From Paenibacillus sp. ACRRY (GTDB lineage: Bacteria > Bacillota > Bacilli > Paenibacillales > Paenibacillaceae): 64,000 nt of DNA. This document shows, in pieces, positions 16,148 to 22,582 of the stretch. The stretch is taken from assembly GCF_022346995.1 (NCBI RefSeq), contig NZ_JAKRNM010000006.1, positions 124,001 to 188,000 of the forward strand. The letters are read 5' to 3'. Below the pieces are notes generated by a model, which was given only the letters and a program-made list of their open reading frames with translations, was not told where the DNA came from and did no database searches. Within the stretch, counting starts at the first letter, position 1. Each line of letters opens with the position of its first letter. Position numbers and translations under genes: made by a program.

Positions 16148-16622
16148 AACAATCTCGAGGCGGTTGGCGTTAAGTATTAAAACAGCTTATCCAAAAGCCG
16201 ATATTGAAATTATAGAATTCGAACTAGGCAGAAAAATTAATCATTATTCCATCATAGTAGGCACAATGATAATCGGATTTTTATCAGGGCATTTTTTCTC
16301 TTCTATTATAGGGATGATATTATTCGCTTTTGCTCGCAAGTTAACTGGTGGAATTCACTTCAATTTAACTGTGTGTACTTTTGTTTCGGTGGGTCTATTT
16401 TCCATCATTCCTGTAATTCACATGAGTACATCTCTTGTGGTAATATTAAGCATACTTACATCCATTTTTTTCATGATAACTTCAATTAATAAGGATAAGG
16501 CATGGTTGATTAGCGTTGTAAGTATTGCGAACATAAGTATGGTTTCATCAACGGTGGTACTAGCTCTGCTTGCACAAATGATTTTACTATTACCTTTGAG
16601 AGGAGGAGATTTTTATGAATAA
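16140..16622 (+). CDS. AgrB-like peptide-processing membrane protease
   Basis: 160 residues with several TM helices. The AgrB active-site region is clear: FARKLTGGIHFNLTVCTFVS, with the catalytic His (GGIH) and Cys (TVC). The His-Cys spacing is one residue shorter than I recall for staphylococcal AgrB. AgrB enzymes cut the C-terminal part of the AgrD propeptide and form a peptide thioester that cyclises. TTG start at 16140 overlaps the previous gene; the stop overlaps the peptide gene start. Confidence 0.8.
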   Translation: MIETISRRLALSIKTAYPKADIEIIEFELGRKINHYSIIVGTMIIGFLSGHFFSSIIGMILFAFARKLTGGIHFNLTVCTFVSVGLFSIIPVIHMSTSLVVILSILTSIFFMITSINKDKAWLISVVSIANISMVSSTVVLALLAQMILLLPLRGGDFYE

Positions 16623-16749
16623 AACTTTAGCTAAATTTTTATCCATCCGACTAGAAGACAGCGCAAAAAAAAGCGTTGAAGATGCAAAGGTGTTCATTGG
16701 TTCACAACCTATTCCAACCTCGCTTAAAAAGAAAAATAAAGATAAGTAG
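16615..16749 (+). CDS. AgrD-like signal propeptide (44 residues, no Cys)
   Basis: ATG 16615 lies eight bases before the agrB stop, after a strong GAGAGGAGGAG. The product has an AgrD layout: basic amphipathic N-terminal helix (MNKTLAKFLSIRLEDSAKKS), a short core (VEDAKVFIGSQ), and a C-terminal recognition tail PIPTSLKKK like the (V/I)P-x-x-L of AgrD. AgrD peptides cyclise through Cys or, rarely, Ser; this one has no Cys at all. Ser20 or Ser30 could form a lactone, or the product could be linear. Position and tail make the AgrD call likely, the mature peptide cannot be predicted. Confidence 0.7.
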   Translation: MNKTLAKFLSIRLEDSAKKSVEDAKVFIGSQPIPTSLKKKNKDK

Positions 16750-16757
16750 GATTTAAT

Positions 16758-17123
16758 ATGGACAATCTCGATCATTATGTGATTGGTTCCACCGTTGTTA
16801 ACGATAAAGAAATAGGTGAGTATGGACTCAAGAATCTAAAGGGTCTTTGCTATATAAATATGTACTCTCCGAAACGAAACTATTTAGTACCTCAATATCA
16901 TACTAACCAGTATTCGTTTTCGGATGTCCGGACATTTGAAGCATGCAAACAACTATTTCCTAATCTCATTCAATTAGATAGTGGTTTGCTTGTTAACATG
17001 AGTGAAGTTGAGCATGTTGAAGAGACGAGGTTCGGACTTTATGCGCATTTTTATAGCGGACTTAAAACGGAGATTGCCAAGAACAAAAAGGATCTTGATA
17101 TTATAAAAAGATTAATGAAATAG
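16758..17123 (+). CDS. Stand-alone LytTR-type DNA-binding regulator
   Basis: 121 residues. The second half follows the LytTR pattern: aromatic/acidic FEACKQLFPNLIQLDSGLLV (the position of F.R.HKS.LVN), then NMSEVEHVEE and a final SGLKTEIAKNKKDLDIIKRL. There is no receiver domain, so phosphorylation control as in AgrA is not possible. It ends the agr-like operon, after the peptide gene by 8 bases. Likely the output of the system; its target DNA may be the neighbouring palindrome/promoter region (17210-17266) or its own promoter. Confidence 0.7.
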   Translation: MDNLDHYVIGSTVVNDKEIGEYGLKNLKGLCYINMYSPKRNYLVPQYHTNQYSFSDVRTFEACKQLFPNLIQLDSGLLVNMSEVEHVEETRFGLYAHFYSGLKTEIAKNKKDLDIIKRLMK

Positions 17124-17124
17124 G

Positions 17125-17150
17125 CCCAGTCATTAGGACATGGGTTTTTT
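17125..17150 (+). terminator. Terminator of the agr-like operon
   Basis: CCCA (17125-17128) pairs with TGGG (17141-17144), followed by T6. Stem is short but well placed two bases after the LytTR stop. Confidence 0.55.
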
Positions 17151-17209
17151 ATTTACCATAATATCATTTATATGTCAAGAAATTTCGATACTAGTACGGA
17201 AATCAGCGG

Positions 17210-17229
17210 TGTCGTCCTATAATACGACA
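17210..17229. promoter_or_regulatory. Palindromic operator enclosing a TATAAT box
   Basis: TGTCGT-N8-ACGACA is a perfect 6+6 inverted repeat; TATAAT (17218-17223) lies inside it. A further half-site, TCGACA, follows at 17234. This looks like a repressor operator over a promoter, downstream of the LytTR gene and upstream of the tiny ORF at 17311. An extended -10 (TGGTATGAT, 17258-17266) lies just after. Confidence 0.5.
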
Positions 17230-17310
17230 TCTATCGACACGTTCCACTATTTACATGTGGTATGATTTATATGGAAATAATAGAACATACAGAGGGGTGG
17301 TTTATTATAG

Positions 17311-17379
17311 TTGTTAACTGAATATTTCCGCACTTTGTATAGTCCAGGCTATACATTATCCCGGGGAGACGCCTGTTAA
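17311..17379 (+). CDS. Possible 22-residue peptide ending in Cys
   Basis: TTG 17311 follows AGAGGGGTGG (10-base spacing) and reads LLTEYFRTLYSPGYTLSRGD plus AC before TAA. Position beside a quorum-sensing-like operon and behind an operator-like palindrome makes it worth noting, but TTG start and small size leave chance open. A GTATAG/CTATAC hairpin (17337-17354) lies inside it. Confidence 0.2.
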   Translation: MLTEYFRTLYSPGYTLSRGDAC

Positions 17380-17382
17380 GCG

Positions 17383-17598
17383 CTAGGAAAAGTGCCATTC
17401 GTAAAGATCCTCGGCGTGACAGTTAAGGACATACGAGCACAAAACGGCAGCCTCATAAGACATTTTCTCGCGATTGTTAACCCAGTTGGATATTTGTTGA
17501 GGAGCATAACCTGTTCTCCTCGACAATTGCGCTTGAGTAGTCTTGGCTTCAGCGATCCGCAGCTTCAACAGACATCGTCCCCGGGAGATGTTAGGCAC
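17383..17598 (-). CDS. XRE/Cro-CI family repressor
   Basis: 71 residues that are essentially one HTH_3 domain: LRIAEAKTTQAQLSRRTGYA, then PQQISNWVNNREKMSYEAAV, with helix 2 (TQAQLSRRTG) and recognition helix (APQQISNWVNN). GTG start, GGAG seven bases upstream. Transcribed opposite to nearly all other phage genes and divergent from 17716, as a lysogeny repressor would be. It lacks the C-terminal oligomerisation or peptidase domain of large CI repressors. Confidence 0.8.
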   Translation of the reverse strand: MPNISRGRCLLKLRIAEAKTTQAQLSRRTGYAPQQISNWVNNREKMSYEAAVLCSYVLNCHAEDLYEWHFS

Positions 17599-17642
17599 TT
17601 TAATTCTCCTTACTCGGGGAAAACATAATTGGTTCGAGGGAA

Positions 17643-17671
17643 ATTATAACATCAATATACTTACAGGTAAA
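17643..17671 (-). promoter_or_regulatory. Promoter of the XRE repressor
   Basis: On the reverse strand: TTTACC (17671-17666), 17-base spacer, TATAAT (17648-17643) with a TGT extended -10. A TATACT (17656-17661) on the forward strand suggests overlapping divergent promoters for the two genes. Confidence 0.65.
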
Positions 17672-17715
17672 TGAACATTGATACTAAAAACGCACATCTA
17701 AGAGGAGAAGTTGCG

Positions 17716-17973
17716 ATGACACAAATAAAAAGTAGTGGTGAAAATGGTGAGAAGATAAAACAAATTTTATTATACTGTGAAACTAAAGAGGACCCGTTGC
17801 ATACCAGACTTGCTGGGATCTTAAATGAACTTTGGGACGTGCCTGGAGTGAGTAAAGATCTGCTTTCAGAGATAGAGGATTTGTATATTCAAAAAGGGGA
17901 AGTGTATTGCACGGTTGCCTATGAAGCTGGTTACCAAGATGCTGTGAAAACCATGAAAACTGCTAACATGTAA
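17716..17973 (+). CDS. Small acidic phage protein opposite the repressor
   Basis: 85 residues, helical and acidic (ILNELWDVPGVSKDLLSEIE, DLYIQKGEVYCTVAYEAGYQ). AGAGGAG nine bases before ATG 17716 fixes the start. The ending (aromatic segment, YEAGYQDAVK) resembles small phage/ICE proteins with an F/Y-x-x-GY-x-(D/G) end. It has the position of an early phage gene across from the repressor; no family assigned. Confidence 0.55.
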   Translation: MTQIKSSGENGEKIKQILLYCETKEDPLHTRLAGILNELWDVPGVSKDLLSEIEDLYIQKGEVYCTVAYEAGYQDAVKTMKTANM

Positions 17974-18300
17974 ACGATTTGTTAACCAACTGTTGTTAAC
18001 GATTATCTTCGAAAGTTAACGATGTTACAAATATAATAGAAGGAAACCGTGAATTATCGCCATCATTTCTTCTGATGTTAAACATGTTACAGTATATTCC
18101 GAAATGGGCGGCATGATGTAAGAAAGGTTTAACAACCTTTTTGAACCATCTAGCAACTCCTATTTTATGAGTAGAAGAAGACCCCGAGAGATGTGCACTT
18201 AAACAAGTGACTTCTTTTGGGGTCTTTTGTTTCGTTCGATGACATAAGGATGGGAGATTACTCATGGGTAATCTAAAATTTGATGTACCTTTCATCTGAA
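17974..18300 (+). terminator. Phage/chromosome junction with two terminators
   Basis: No gene is seen here. GTTAAC occurs three times (17981, 17995, 18015). A hairpin AAAGGTT/AACCTTT with T run is at 18123-18142. A stronger terminator lies at 18178-18229: AAGACCCC (18178-18185) pairs with GGGGTCTT (18219-18226) and encloses a second CACTT/AAGTG hairpin. This is a plausible prophage right end but no att repeat can be confirmed without the left end. Confidence 0.55.
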
Positions 18301-18413
18301 TTTCAGATTCACTTAAGGTAGTGAAGGTAATATCAATCTTGTAAGCCCCTTCTCGTGTTAAATAGATGTGTGACTGGCCCTATCGGATTGTCCTCCGGTA
18401 GGGCGCTTTTTTT
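18301..18413 (+). ncRNA. Structured RNA-like element, copy A
   Basis: This segment aligns without gaps to 21205-21286 (about 85% identity over 82 bases; the core GTAAnCCCCTTCTCGTGTTA plus nATAGATGTGTGACTnGCCC differs at 3 sites). It ends in a strong terminator: GCCCTATCGG (18377-18386) with CCGGTAGGGC (18395-18404), then T7. The two terminator stems differ in sequence but both pair, which is compensatory change. No ORF is conserved: the ATG in copy A opens 11 codons, in copy B three. The unpaired C-rich CCCCTTCTC could pair with ribosome sites, as in RsaE/RoxS-type sRNAs. No clear sigma-A promoter; TTTCAG-N6-TTAAGGTAG is conserved upstream. Confidence 0.6.
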
Positions 18414-18498
18414 CCTGAATTATCCTACAGATGATATGATAGAGAAAATAATAGAGTGAATGAAATACTTATTCTTATGTTTAGGAGGGGAGTTTTCG

Positions 18499-19389
18499 GT
18501 GGACGCCAGGCTGCACCCGTTGTTCAGGCCGATTCAGATGAATGGGACCGATTCACAAACCTATTATATTGAACAACCACCATCTCACCCGATGACGGCC
18601 TATATCGCCTGTTCCTGGGAATCGGGAACAACTTTATATGCTGGTGGTTGCAACCTTATAGAGAACGTTCCCAGCAGAGTATTACCTGATGGCTGTACGG
18701 ATATCCTGATAACATACGATGCTGTTCTTCAGCAGCATTCTTTTGCCTACTGTGGCAATTATACAGAGCCGTTTGCCATTCCTGTGAGTGTAGATGTTAA
18801 CCCGCCTGCGGATTACACCTTTGGTGTTCGATTTTTCCCCGGTGGAGCACGTCACTTTCATGGTATGCCGCTAGAATCCTTTACGGATAGGCGCATCCCC
18901 TTGGAGGAATGCTGGCCAGCTAACATCGACGAGCTCCGTGAACGAATGGCTGGGACCAAACATTTTGAAGAGAGGGTGCAAGTCATGGAGACGTATTTGT
19001 GCCTATTATCTGGGGATGGAAGTACATACGAGAAAGATCTGATGAAGAATGCCATGCACCGGATCTTTACTAATGGTGGACGAATGAGTGTGAAAGAGCT
19101 GGCCAGCTGTGAAGTTGTCAGTGAGCGTCATCTGCATCGCAGGTTCGGTGAATGGGTGGGGATCAGCCCCAAACGGTTTAGCGAGGTCGTTCGATTTCAT
19201 TGTGTTCTGAGAGATATTCATCAGGGGCATCGTACAGACTGGGCGGCACTTGCACAGAATCATGGATTCTTCGATCAGGCCCATCTAATTCGGCAATTCC
19301 GCAAATTGTATGGAGAGACTCCGCTGACCGCTGCCAATGAACATCGCCGGATGATGTCCGAATTGTACAATAGAAGAGACGAGCCTTAG
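18499..19389 (+). CDS. AraC family transcriptional regulator with DUF6597-like N-terminus
   Basis: 296 residues. The N-terminal half has the DUF6597 signature (NLIENVPSRVLPDGCTDILI) and a FFPGGARHFHGMPLESFTDR segment; the C-terminal ~100 residues are an AraC double HTH (VKELASCEVVSERHLHRRFG, FDQAHLIRQFRKLYGETPLT). GTG 18499 has AGGAGGGG at good spacing, better than ATG 18460. Targets unknown; the DinB-like gene 45 bases downstream may be co-transcribed. Confidence 0.8.
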   Translation: MDARLHPLFRPIQMNGTDSQTYYIEQPPSHPMTAYIACSWESGTTLYAGGCNLIENVPSRVLPDGCTDILITYDAVLQQHSFAYCGNYTEPFAIPVSVDVNPPADYTFGVRFFPGGARHFHGMPLESFTDRRIPLEECWPANIDELRERMAGTKHFEERVQVMETYLCLLSGDGSTYEKDLMKNAMHRIFTNGGRMSVKELASCEVVSERHLHRRFGEWVGISPKRFSEVVRFHCVLRDIHQGHRTDWAALAQNHGFFDQAHLIRQFRKLYGETPLTAANEHRRMMSELYNRRDEP

Positions 19390-19434
19390 TATATACTGGA
19401 AATGTGAGAATTTATAATAAAGGAGATTTAACCT

Positions 19435-19923
19435 ATGAATGGGACAATGCAAATTCGGGATCATTTGTTGAATGAGTTGGAGACAGGTGTAAGGACCGGA
19501 GCTTCTCTAATTCGTCTGATTCGTCCGGAAGACTGGGCTTATCGCCCTCAGGAAAACATGCGTTCACTGGTGGAGCTGGTTCACCACTGGATCCAGATTA
19601 CGGCATCTGACCTTGCCATCATGCAGGAGAAGAGTGAAGCGGAAGTTGGAACGATAGAGAATAGTCTATCTGGTATCGAGAATATTGAACAGTTGGAAGC
19701 GGTCCTGTGGCGCAATTTTGAAACATACAAAGCGTACATCGTATCACTGAGTGAAGAGGACCTGTTGAATCGGTCTACTACTGCCTTTTATATGGAACAT
19801 GGACATGTACAGGTGAAATGGCAAATTGAGACCGTTACCCATGTGTTCCATCATCGTTCCCAGTTGTACAACTATCTTAAGCAGCAAGGACATGAGCTAA
19901 ACTTTTTCATGTTATACGCATAA
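19435..19923 (+). CDS. DinB/YfiT-like four-helix protein
   Basis: 162 residues of the DinB-like metal-binding four-helix bundle. The His triad is visible in LVELVHHWIQI and VTHVFHHRSQL, and the C-terminal HHRxQLxxYLxxxG signature is complete. DinB-like proteins include thiol transferases (bacillithiol-dependent) and uncharacterised enzymes. AAGGAGATTT precedes the ATG. Confidence 0.82.
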   Translation: MNGTMQIRDHLLNELETGVRTGASLIRLIRPEDWAYRPQENMRSLVELVHHWIQITASDLAIMQEKSEAEVGTIENSLSGIENIEQLEAVLWRNFETYKAYIVSLSEEDLLNRSTTAFYMEHGHVQVKWQIETVTHVFHHRSQLYNYLKQQGHELNFFMLYA

Positions 19924-19928
19924 TCATG

Positions 19929-19977
19929 AGGCCCTGAAGGCAGACACATCTGTGTCGATCCCTTTGGGCCTTTTTGT
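19929..19977 (+). terminator. Terminator after the DinB-like gene
   Basis: AGGCCCtgaAGG pairs with CCTttGGGCCT, enclosing GACACA/TGTGTC, then TTTTTG. Confidence 0.75.
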
Positions 19978-20100
19978 GTTAGTGGCCTATATAAACTATG
20001 AAGTCTATCAAAAATGGACGTAATTCCATGGTCAATTTACCGTTACAATGCTAGATTCCAAACATAGAATACCGTATCAAAGCAAAAGGAGGTGATTTCA

Positions 20101-20388
20101 ATGGCCATCCTTTTACCACAACAGTTTTACAACTTGGCTGCTGGCGTAGGGAAATCGTATTACGAAAATCTGTTTGGAGGTACCAATGCCAGCATCACAG
20201 TGAACAACTTTGGACCTGCTCCGGTAGAACTGGTTGTCACTCGTGTCAATGCACCGGTGATCACGTATACGATTCCTGCGGGTAACAGCCTCACGTTGTC
20301 GGTTCATTTGCTGCTCGTTGCTGCCTTGTTAACTACGGTTGCAGGTGCTTCGACCGGTACGATCCAAATCGCAACATCTGATTTCTAA
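20101..20388 (+). CDS. Possible endospore-appendage (Ena-like) fibre subunit
   Basis: 95 residues after a perfect AAAGGAGGTG. Layout is a short N-terminal connector (MAILLPQQFYNLAAGVGKSY) and a small beta-sandwich (ASITVNNFGPAPVELVVTRV, ITYTIPAGNSLTLSVHLLLV, GTIQIATSDF). The tIPAGNSLTLSV and final GTIQI pattern resembles DUF3992/Ena pilin-like subunits that build fibres on Bacillus and Paenibacillus spores by N-terminal strand insertion. There is no Cys, which would fit non-covalent F-type rather than S-type fibres. The family call is my recollection and uncertain. Monocistronic. Confidence 0.45.
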   Translation: MAILLPQQFYNLAAGVGKSYYENLFGGTNASITVNNFGPAPVELVVTRVNAPVITYTIPAGNSLTLSVHLLLVAALLTTVAGASTGTIQIATSDF

Positions 20389-20422
20389 TGAACGCAGCAT
20401 GCTTTGATAAGCCCTTGTCGGA

Positions 20423-20456
20423 CATGATGTCGACGGGGGCTTTTCTAATTCAAGGA
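20423..20456 (+). terminator. Terminator after the Ena-like gene
   Basis: AAGCCCTTGTCG pairs with CGACGGGGGCTT (one wobble/bulge), followed by TTTT. Confidence 0.65.
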
Positions 20457-20598
20457 GATCATTTAAATAGATGTATGAATAGAGTCACAGCCTGCTATTT
20501 CTAATATTACATCCTTCTGTTTATGAGGGAAGCTATACGAGTAATTTATAGTAGAGACATCCAGTAGGACAATGCATAGAGGCAGGAGGGGTAGAAAT

Positions 20599-21156
20599 AT
20601 GGATCAAAGCAATAAAACAGGCATGAAAAGCAGAGAACCATTTCTGGAAACGAAGCGGCTTGAATTCTTCACCTGGAGCGAGGAGGATCGACCGTTGGCT
20701 TCGGCACTCTGGGGCGACCCCGAGGTGACAAAGTGGATTAGCAGCAAAGGGTTTATGAGCGAGGATGAGATCGAAGCCAGACTCGCGCAGGAGATGGAAC
20801 GGCAGCGGGAGATGGAGGTACAGTACTGGCCACTTTTTGATAAGGAAACAGGTGTATTCGTGGGTTGCTGCGGATTGCGCCCTTATGCATCGGATGAGAA
20901 AATCTATGAATTCGGTGTCCATTTGACCAGAGATCACTGGGGTAAAGGATATGCACTTGAAGCGGGGAAGGCCGTTATCCGCTATGCATTTGAGCAATTG
21001 GGTGTCCAAGCACTCTTCGCAGGACATCATCCAGAGAATGGCGTATCCAAACGGCTGCTGCAGAAGCTTGGGTTTACTTATAAGAAAGATGAATTCTACG
21101 AGTCGACAGGCAAGATGCATCCATCGTACCTTTTGTTGGAATCAGAAATGAAGTAA
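20599..21156 (+). CDS. GNAT N-acetyltransferase, RimJ/RimL type
   Basis: 185 residues of the GNAT_3 group. Typical pattern: TKRLEFFTWSEEDRPLASAL (written here from ETKRLEF), GCCGLRPYASDEKIYEFGVH, then HWGKGYALEAGKAVIRYAFE (acetyl-CoA loop GKGYA) and GVSKRLLQKLGF. Substrate cannot be told. AGGAGGGG before ATG 20599 sets the start. Confidence 0.85.
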   Translation: MDQSNKTGMKSREPFLETKRLEFFTWSEEDRPLASALWGDPEVTKWISSKGFMSEDEIEARLAQEMERQREMEVQYWPLFDKETGVFVGCCGLRPYASDEKIYEFGVHLTRDHWGKGYALEAGKAVIRYAFEQLGVQALFAGHHPENGVSKRLLQKLGFTYKKDEFYESTGKMHPSYLLLESEMK

Positions 21157-21204
21157 TTGTGCGGAAGGTCTGCTATTCCGTTTTTCATTGTTTTTTTATG
21201 CGAT

Positions 21205-21311
21205 TTTCAGCTTCTATTAAGGTAGAGAGGGTAAGATATTTCTTGTAAACCCCTTCTCGTGTTAGATAGATGTGTGACTAGCCCTGCCGGAATCCGGCAG
21301 GGTATTTTTTT
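21205..21311 (+). ncRNA. Structured RNA-like element, copy B
   Basis: Second copy of the element at 18301-18413. The terminator is CCCTGCCGG (21282-21290) with CCGGCAGGG (21294-21302) and T7. It lies between the GNAT gene and the rhaD promoter, which starts 74 bases after the terminator, so it is not simply a leader of rhaD. It could also serve as the GNAT gene's terminator. Confidence 0.6.
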
Positions 21312-21337
21312 GTGTGAGGTTTTAAAAAAAATGATAA

Positions 21338-21414
21338 AAACAAATATAAACAAAAATAAATAAAGATTAATTGCGGTTTTTTTATTGACTAGTAAAGATA
21401 AACAAAGGTATAAT
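21338..21414 (+). promoter_or_regulatory. rhaD-like promoter with phased AAACAAA repeats
   Basis: TTGACT (21385-21390), 18-base spacer, TATAAT (21409-21414). Upstream are three tandem 10-base repeats, AAACAAATAT, AAACAAAAAT, AAATAAAGAT (21338-21367), and a fourth AAACAAAGGT overlaps the -10 (21400-21409). Helix-phased repeats suggest activator or repressor sites, or simply curved A-tract DNA. Confidence 0.7.
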
Positions 21415-21484
21415 GAATGTGAAAAAAGGAACTTACTATGTACGTGAACCATATCGACATTTTCCAAATAAGGAGAGAATGATC

Positions 21485-22330
21485 ATGAACGTGACCCTTA
21501 GAAACGAAGCGACGCAAGCAGTGGGTTGGGATATTCCCTTTATCCGTGAGATGGCGGAGATTACGCAGCATATGTGGAAAAATGGTTGGGATGAGCGCAA
21601 CGGAGGGAATGTCAGTTATCTGCTGGAAGAAGAAGAAGTAGCGAGATACATTGATATCCATCAGGTTATAAGGCGGATTAAACCTGCATTTTCAGTACAT
21701 GAACTGGCAGGTAAATATGTAATCGTGACCGCTTCGGGCAAATATTTCAAAAATGTACTTGCCGATCCGGAGAGTAATCTGGGGTTGCTGCGCGTTTCGG
21801 ATGATGGAGAGGCGTTGGAAGTGCTCTGGGGATTGAAGAATGGGGCGAATCCAACGAGTGAGCTGCCTACGCATTTTATGAGCCATATTGAACGTCTGAA
21901 AGTGGACCCGAACCACCGGGTGGTCATGCATAACCATGCCACTAACGTGCTGGCGATGACGTTTATCCACGAACTGGATGAAGCGAAATTCACGAAAACT
22001 CTATGGCAGATGTGTACGGAATGTGTGGTCGTTTTCCCGGACGGCGTTGGCATTATCCCGTGGATGGTACCTGGATCGAATGAGATCGGCCGTGAGACGG
22101 CGGAGAAAATGAAGGAAGTTCATGCGGTCATCTGGCCGCAGCATGGGATCTTCGGGACAGGAACAACGATCGACGAGGCCTTCGGTCTCATTGAGACAAT
22201 TGAGAAAGCAGCTCAGGTTTACATGTTGGTTGCGGGTCATGAGATTCGGCAGCGAATTACGGACGAACAGCTGACAACGTTGGCTCAGGCATTTGGGGTT
22301 ACCCCGCGTGCAGGTATTCTTAATAATTGA
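21485..22330 (+). CDS. rhaD: Rhamnulose-1-phosphate aldolase
   Basis: 281 residues (E. coli RhaD about 274), class II aldolase/adducin fold. It splits L-rhamnulose 1-phosphate into DHAP and L-lactaldehyde. Zn-ligand region HNHATNVLAM and the third His in WPQHGIFGTGTTIDEAFGLI are visible; ITASGKYFKNV-like (VTASGKYFKNVLADP) is the phosphate-binding part. Start at ATG 21485 (AGGAGA at 8 bases) is preferred to ATG 21479. No rhaA/rhaB or rhamnose transporter is adjacent; the gene is monocistronic. Confidence 0.85.
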   Translation: MNVTLRNEATQAVGWDIPFIREMAEITQHMWKNGWDERNGGNVSYLLEEEEVARYIDIHQVIRRIKPAFSVHELAGKYVIVTASGKYFKNVLADPESNLGLLRVSDDGEALEVLWGLKNGANPTSELPTHFMSHIERLKVDPNHRVVMHNHATNVLAMTFIHELDEAKFTKTLWQMCTECVVVFPDGVGIIPWMVPGSNEIGRETAEKMKEVHAVIWPQHGIFGTGTTIDEAFGLIETIEKAAQVYMLVAGHEIRQRITDEQLTTLAQAFGVTPRAGILNN

Positions 22331-22346
22331 GAAGCTGATAAAATGA

Positions 22347-22389
22347 ATGGTCTTCGGTTCTATGAACCGGGGGCCATTTCTTATTTTTC
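22347..22389 (+). terminator. Terminator after rhaD
   Basis: A 14-base-pair stem (22347-22360 with 22364-22377, GU pairs included), 3-base loop, then TTTCTTATTTTT. The remaining 22390-22565 before kimA shows no ORF and no ydaO (c-di-AMP) riboswitch that I can recognise. Confidence 0.8.
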
Positions 22390-22582
22390 GGCTAACAAAC
22401 GTCATTTCGGTTCAAAAAAGTTCAAAACACTGATAAAGCACCGCTTTGTTATCCATTATTGAATCGTAGGATGCATTATCACACGCTGGCGATTTTCGGG
22501 TGAAATGACGTATTGTCAGGGAGCTTTGGATTTTGCATAATAACAATGCTTCACAGATGAGAGACGGAAGGAAGTTATGATC

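Larger units (their letters stand above)
1..17973 (+). mobile_element. Right part of a contractile-tail (PBSX-like) prophage
   Basis: From the window edge to the divergent repressor region the genes are phage genes in the order known from Bacillus PBSX: tape measure, LysM tail protein, XkdQ, DUF2577, DUF2634, baseplate J, DUF2313, fibre, endolysin, holin. They overlap by a few bases and lie on one strand. Accessory genes follow in short cassettes with their own promoters and terminators. No head, portal, terminase or integrase gene is in view, so I cannot tell a complete prophage from a defective, tail-only particle like PBSX. The right edge is placed by content only (last phage-like gene ends at 17973); no attachment repeat was recognised. 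Confidence 0.9.

Noticed and set aside
16590..16775. 61-codon reverse-strand frame over the agrD-like peptide
   Set aside because: The forward 44-codon ORF has a strong ribosome site and an AgrD-like layout; the reverse frame has neither.
17981..18020. Three GTTAAC sequences as a repeat array
   Set aside because: Six-base AT-rich words with uneven spacing; not enough to call an operator or CRISPR.
1..18300. Attachment sites and integrase of the prophage
   Set aside because: No integrase or recombinase gene and no convincing direct repeat or tRNA gene end were seen; the left end is outside the window.
20533..21120. 195-codon open frame on the reverse strand
   Set aside because: It is antisense to the GNAT gene, has no ribosome site and encodes no recognisable domain; codon-pattern shadow.
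22390..22582. ydaO-type c-di-AMP riboswitch upstream of kimA
   Set aside because: Expected in B. subtilis kimA, but I found none of the conserved ydaO segments and no terminator hairpin in front of this gene.
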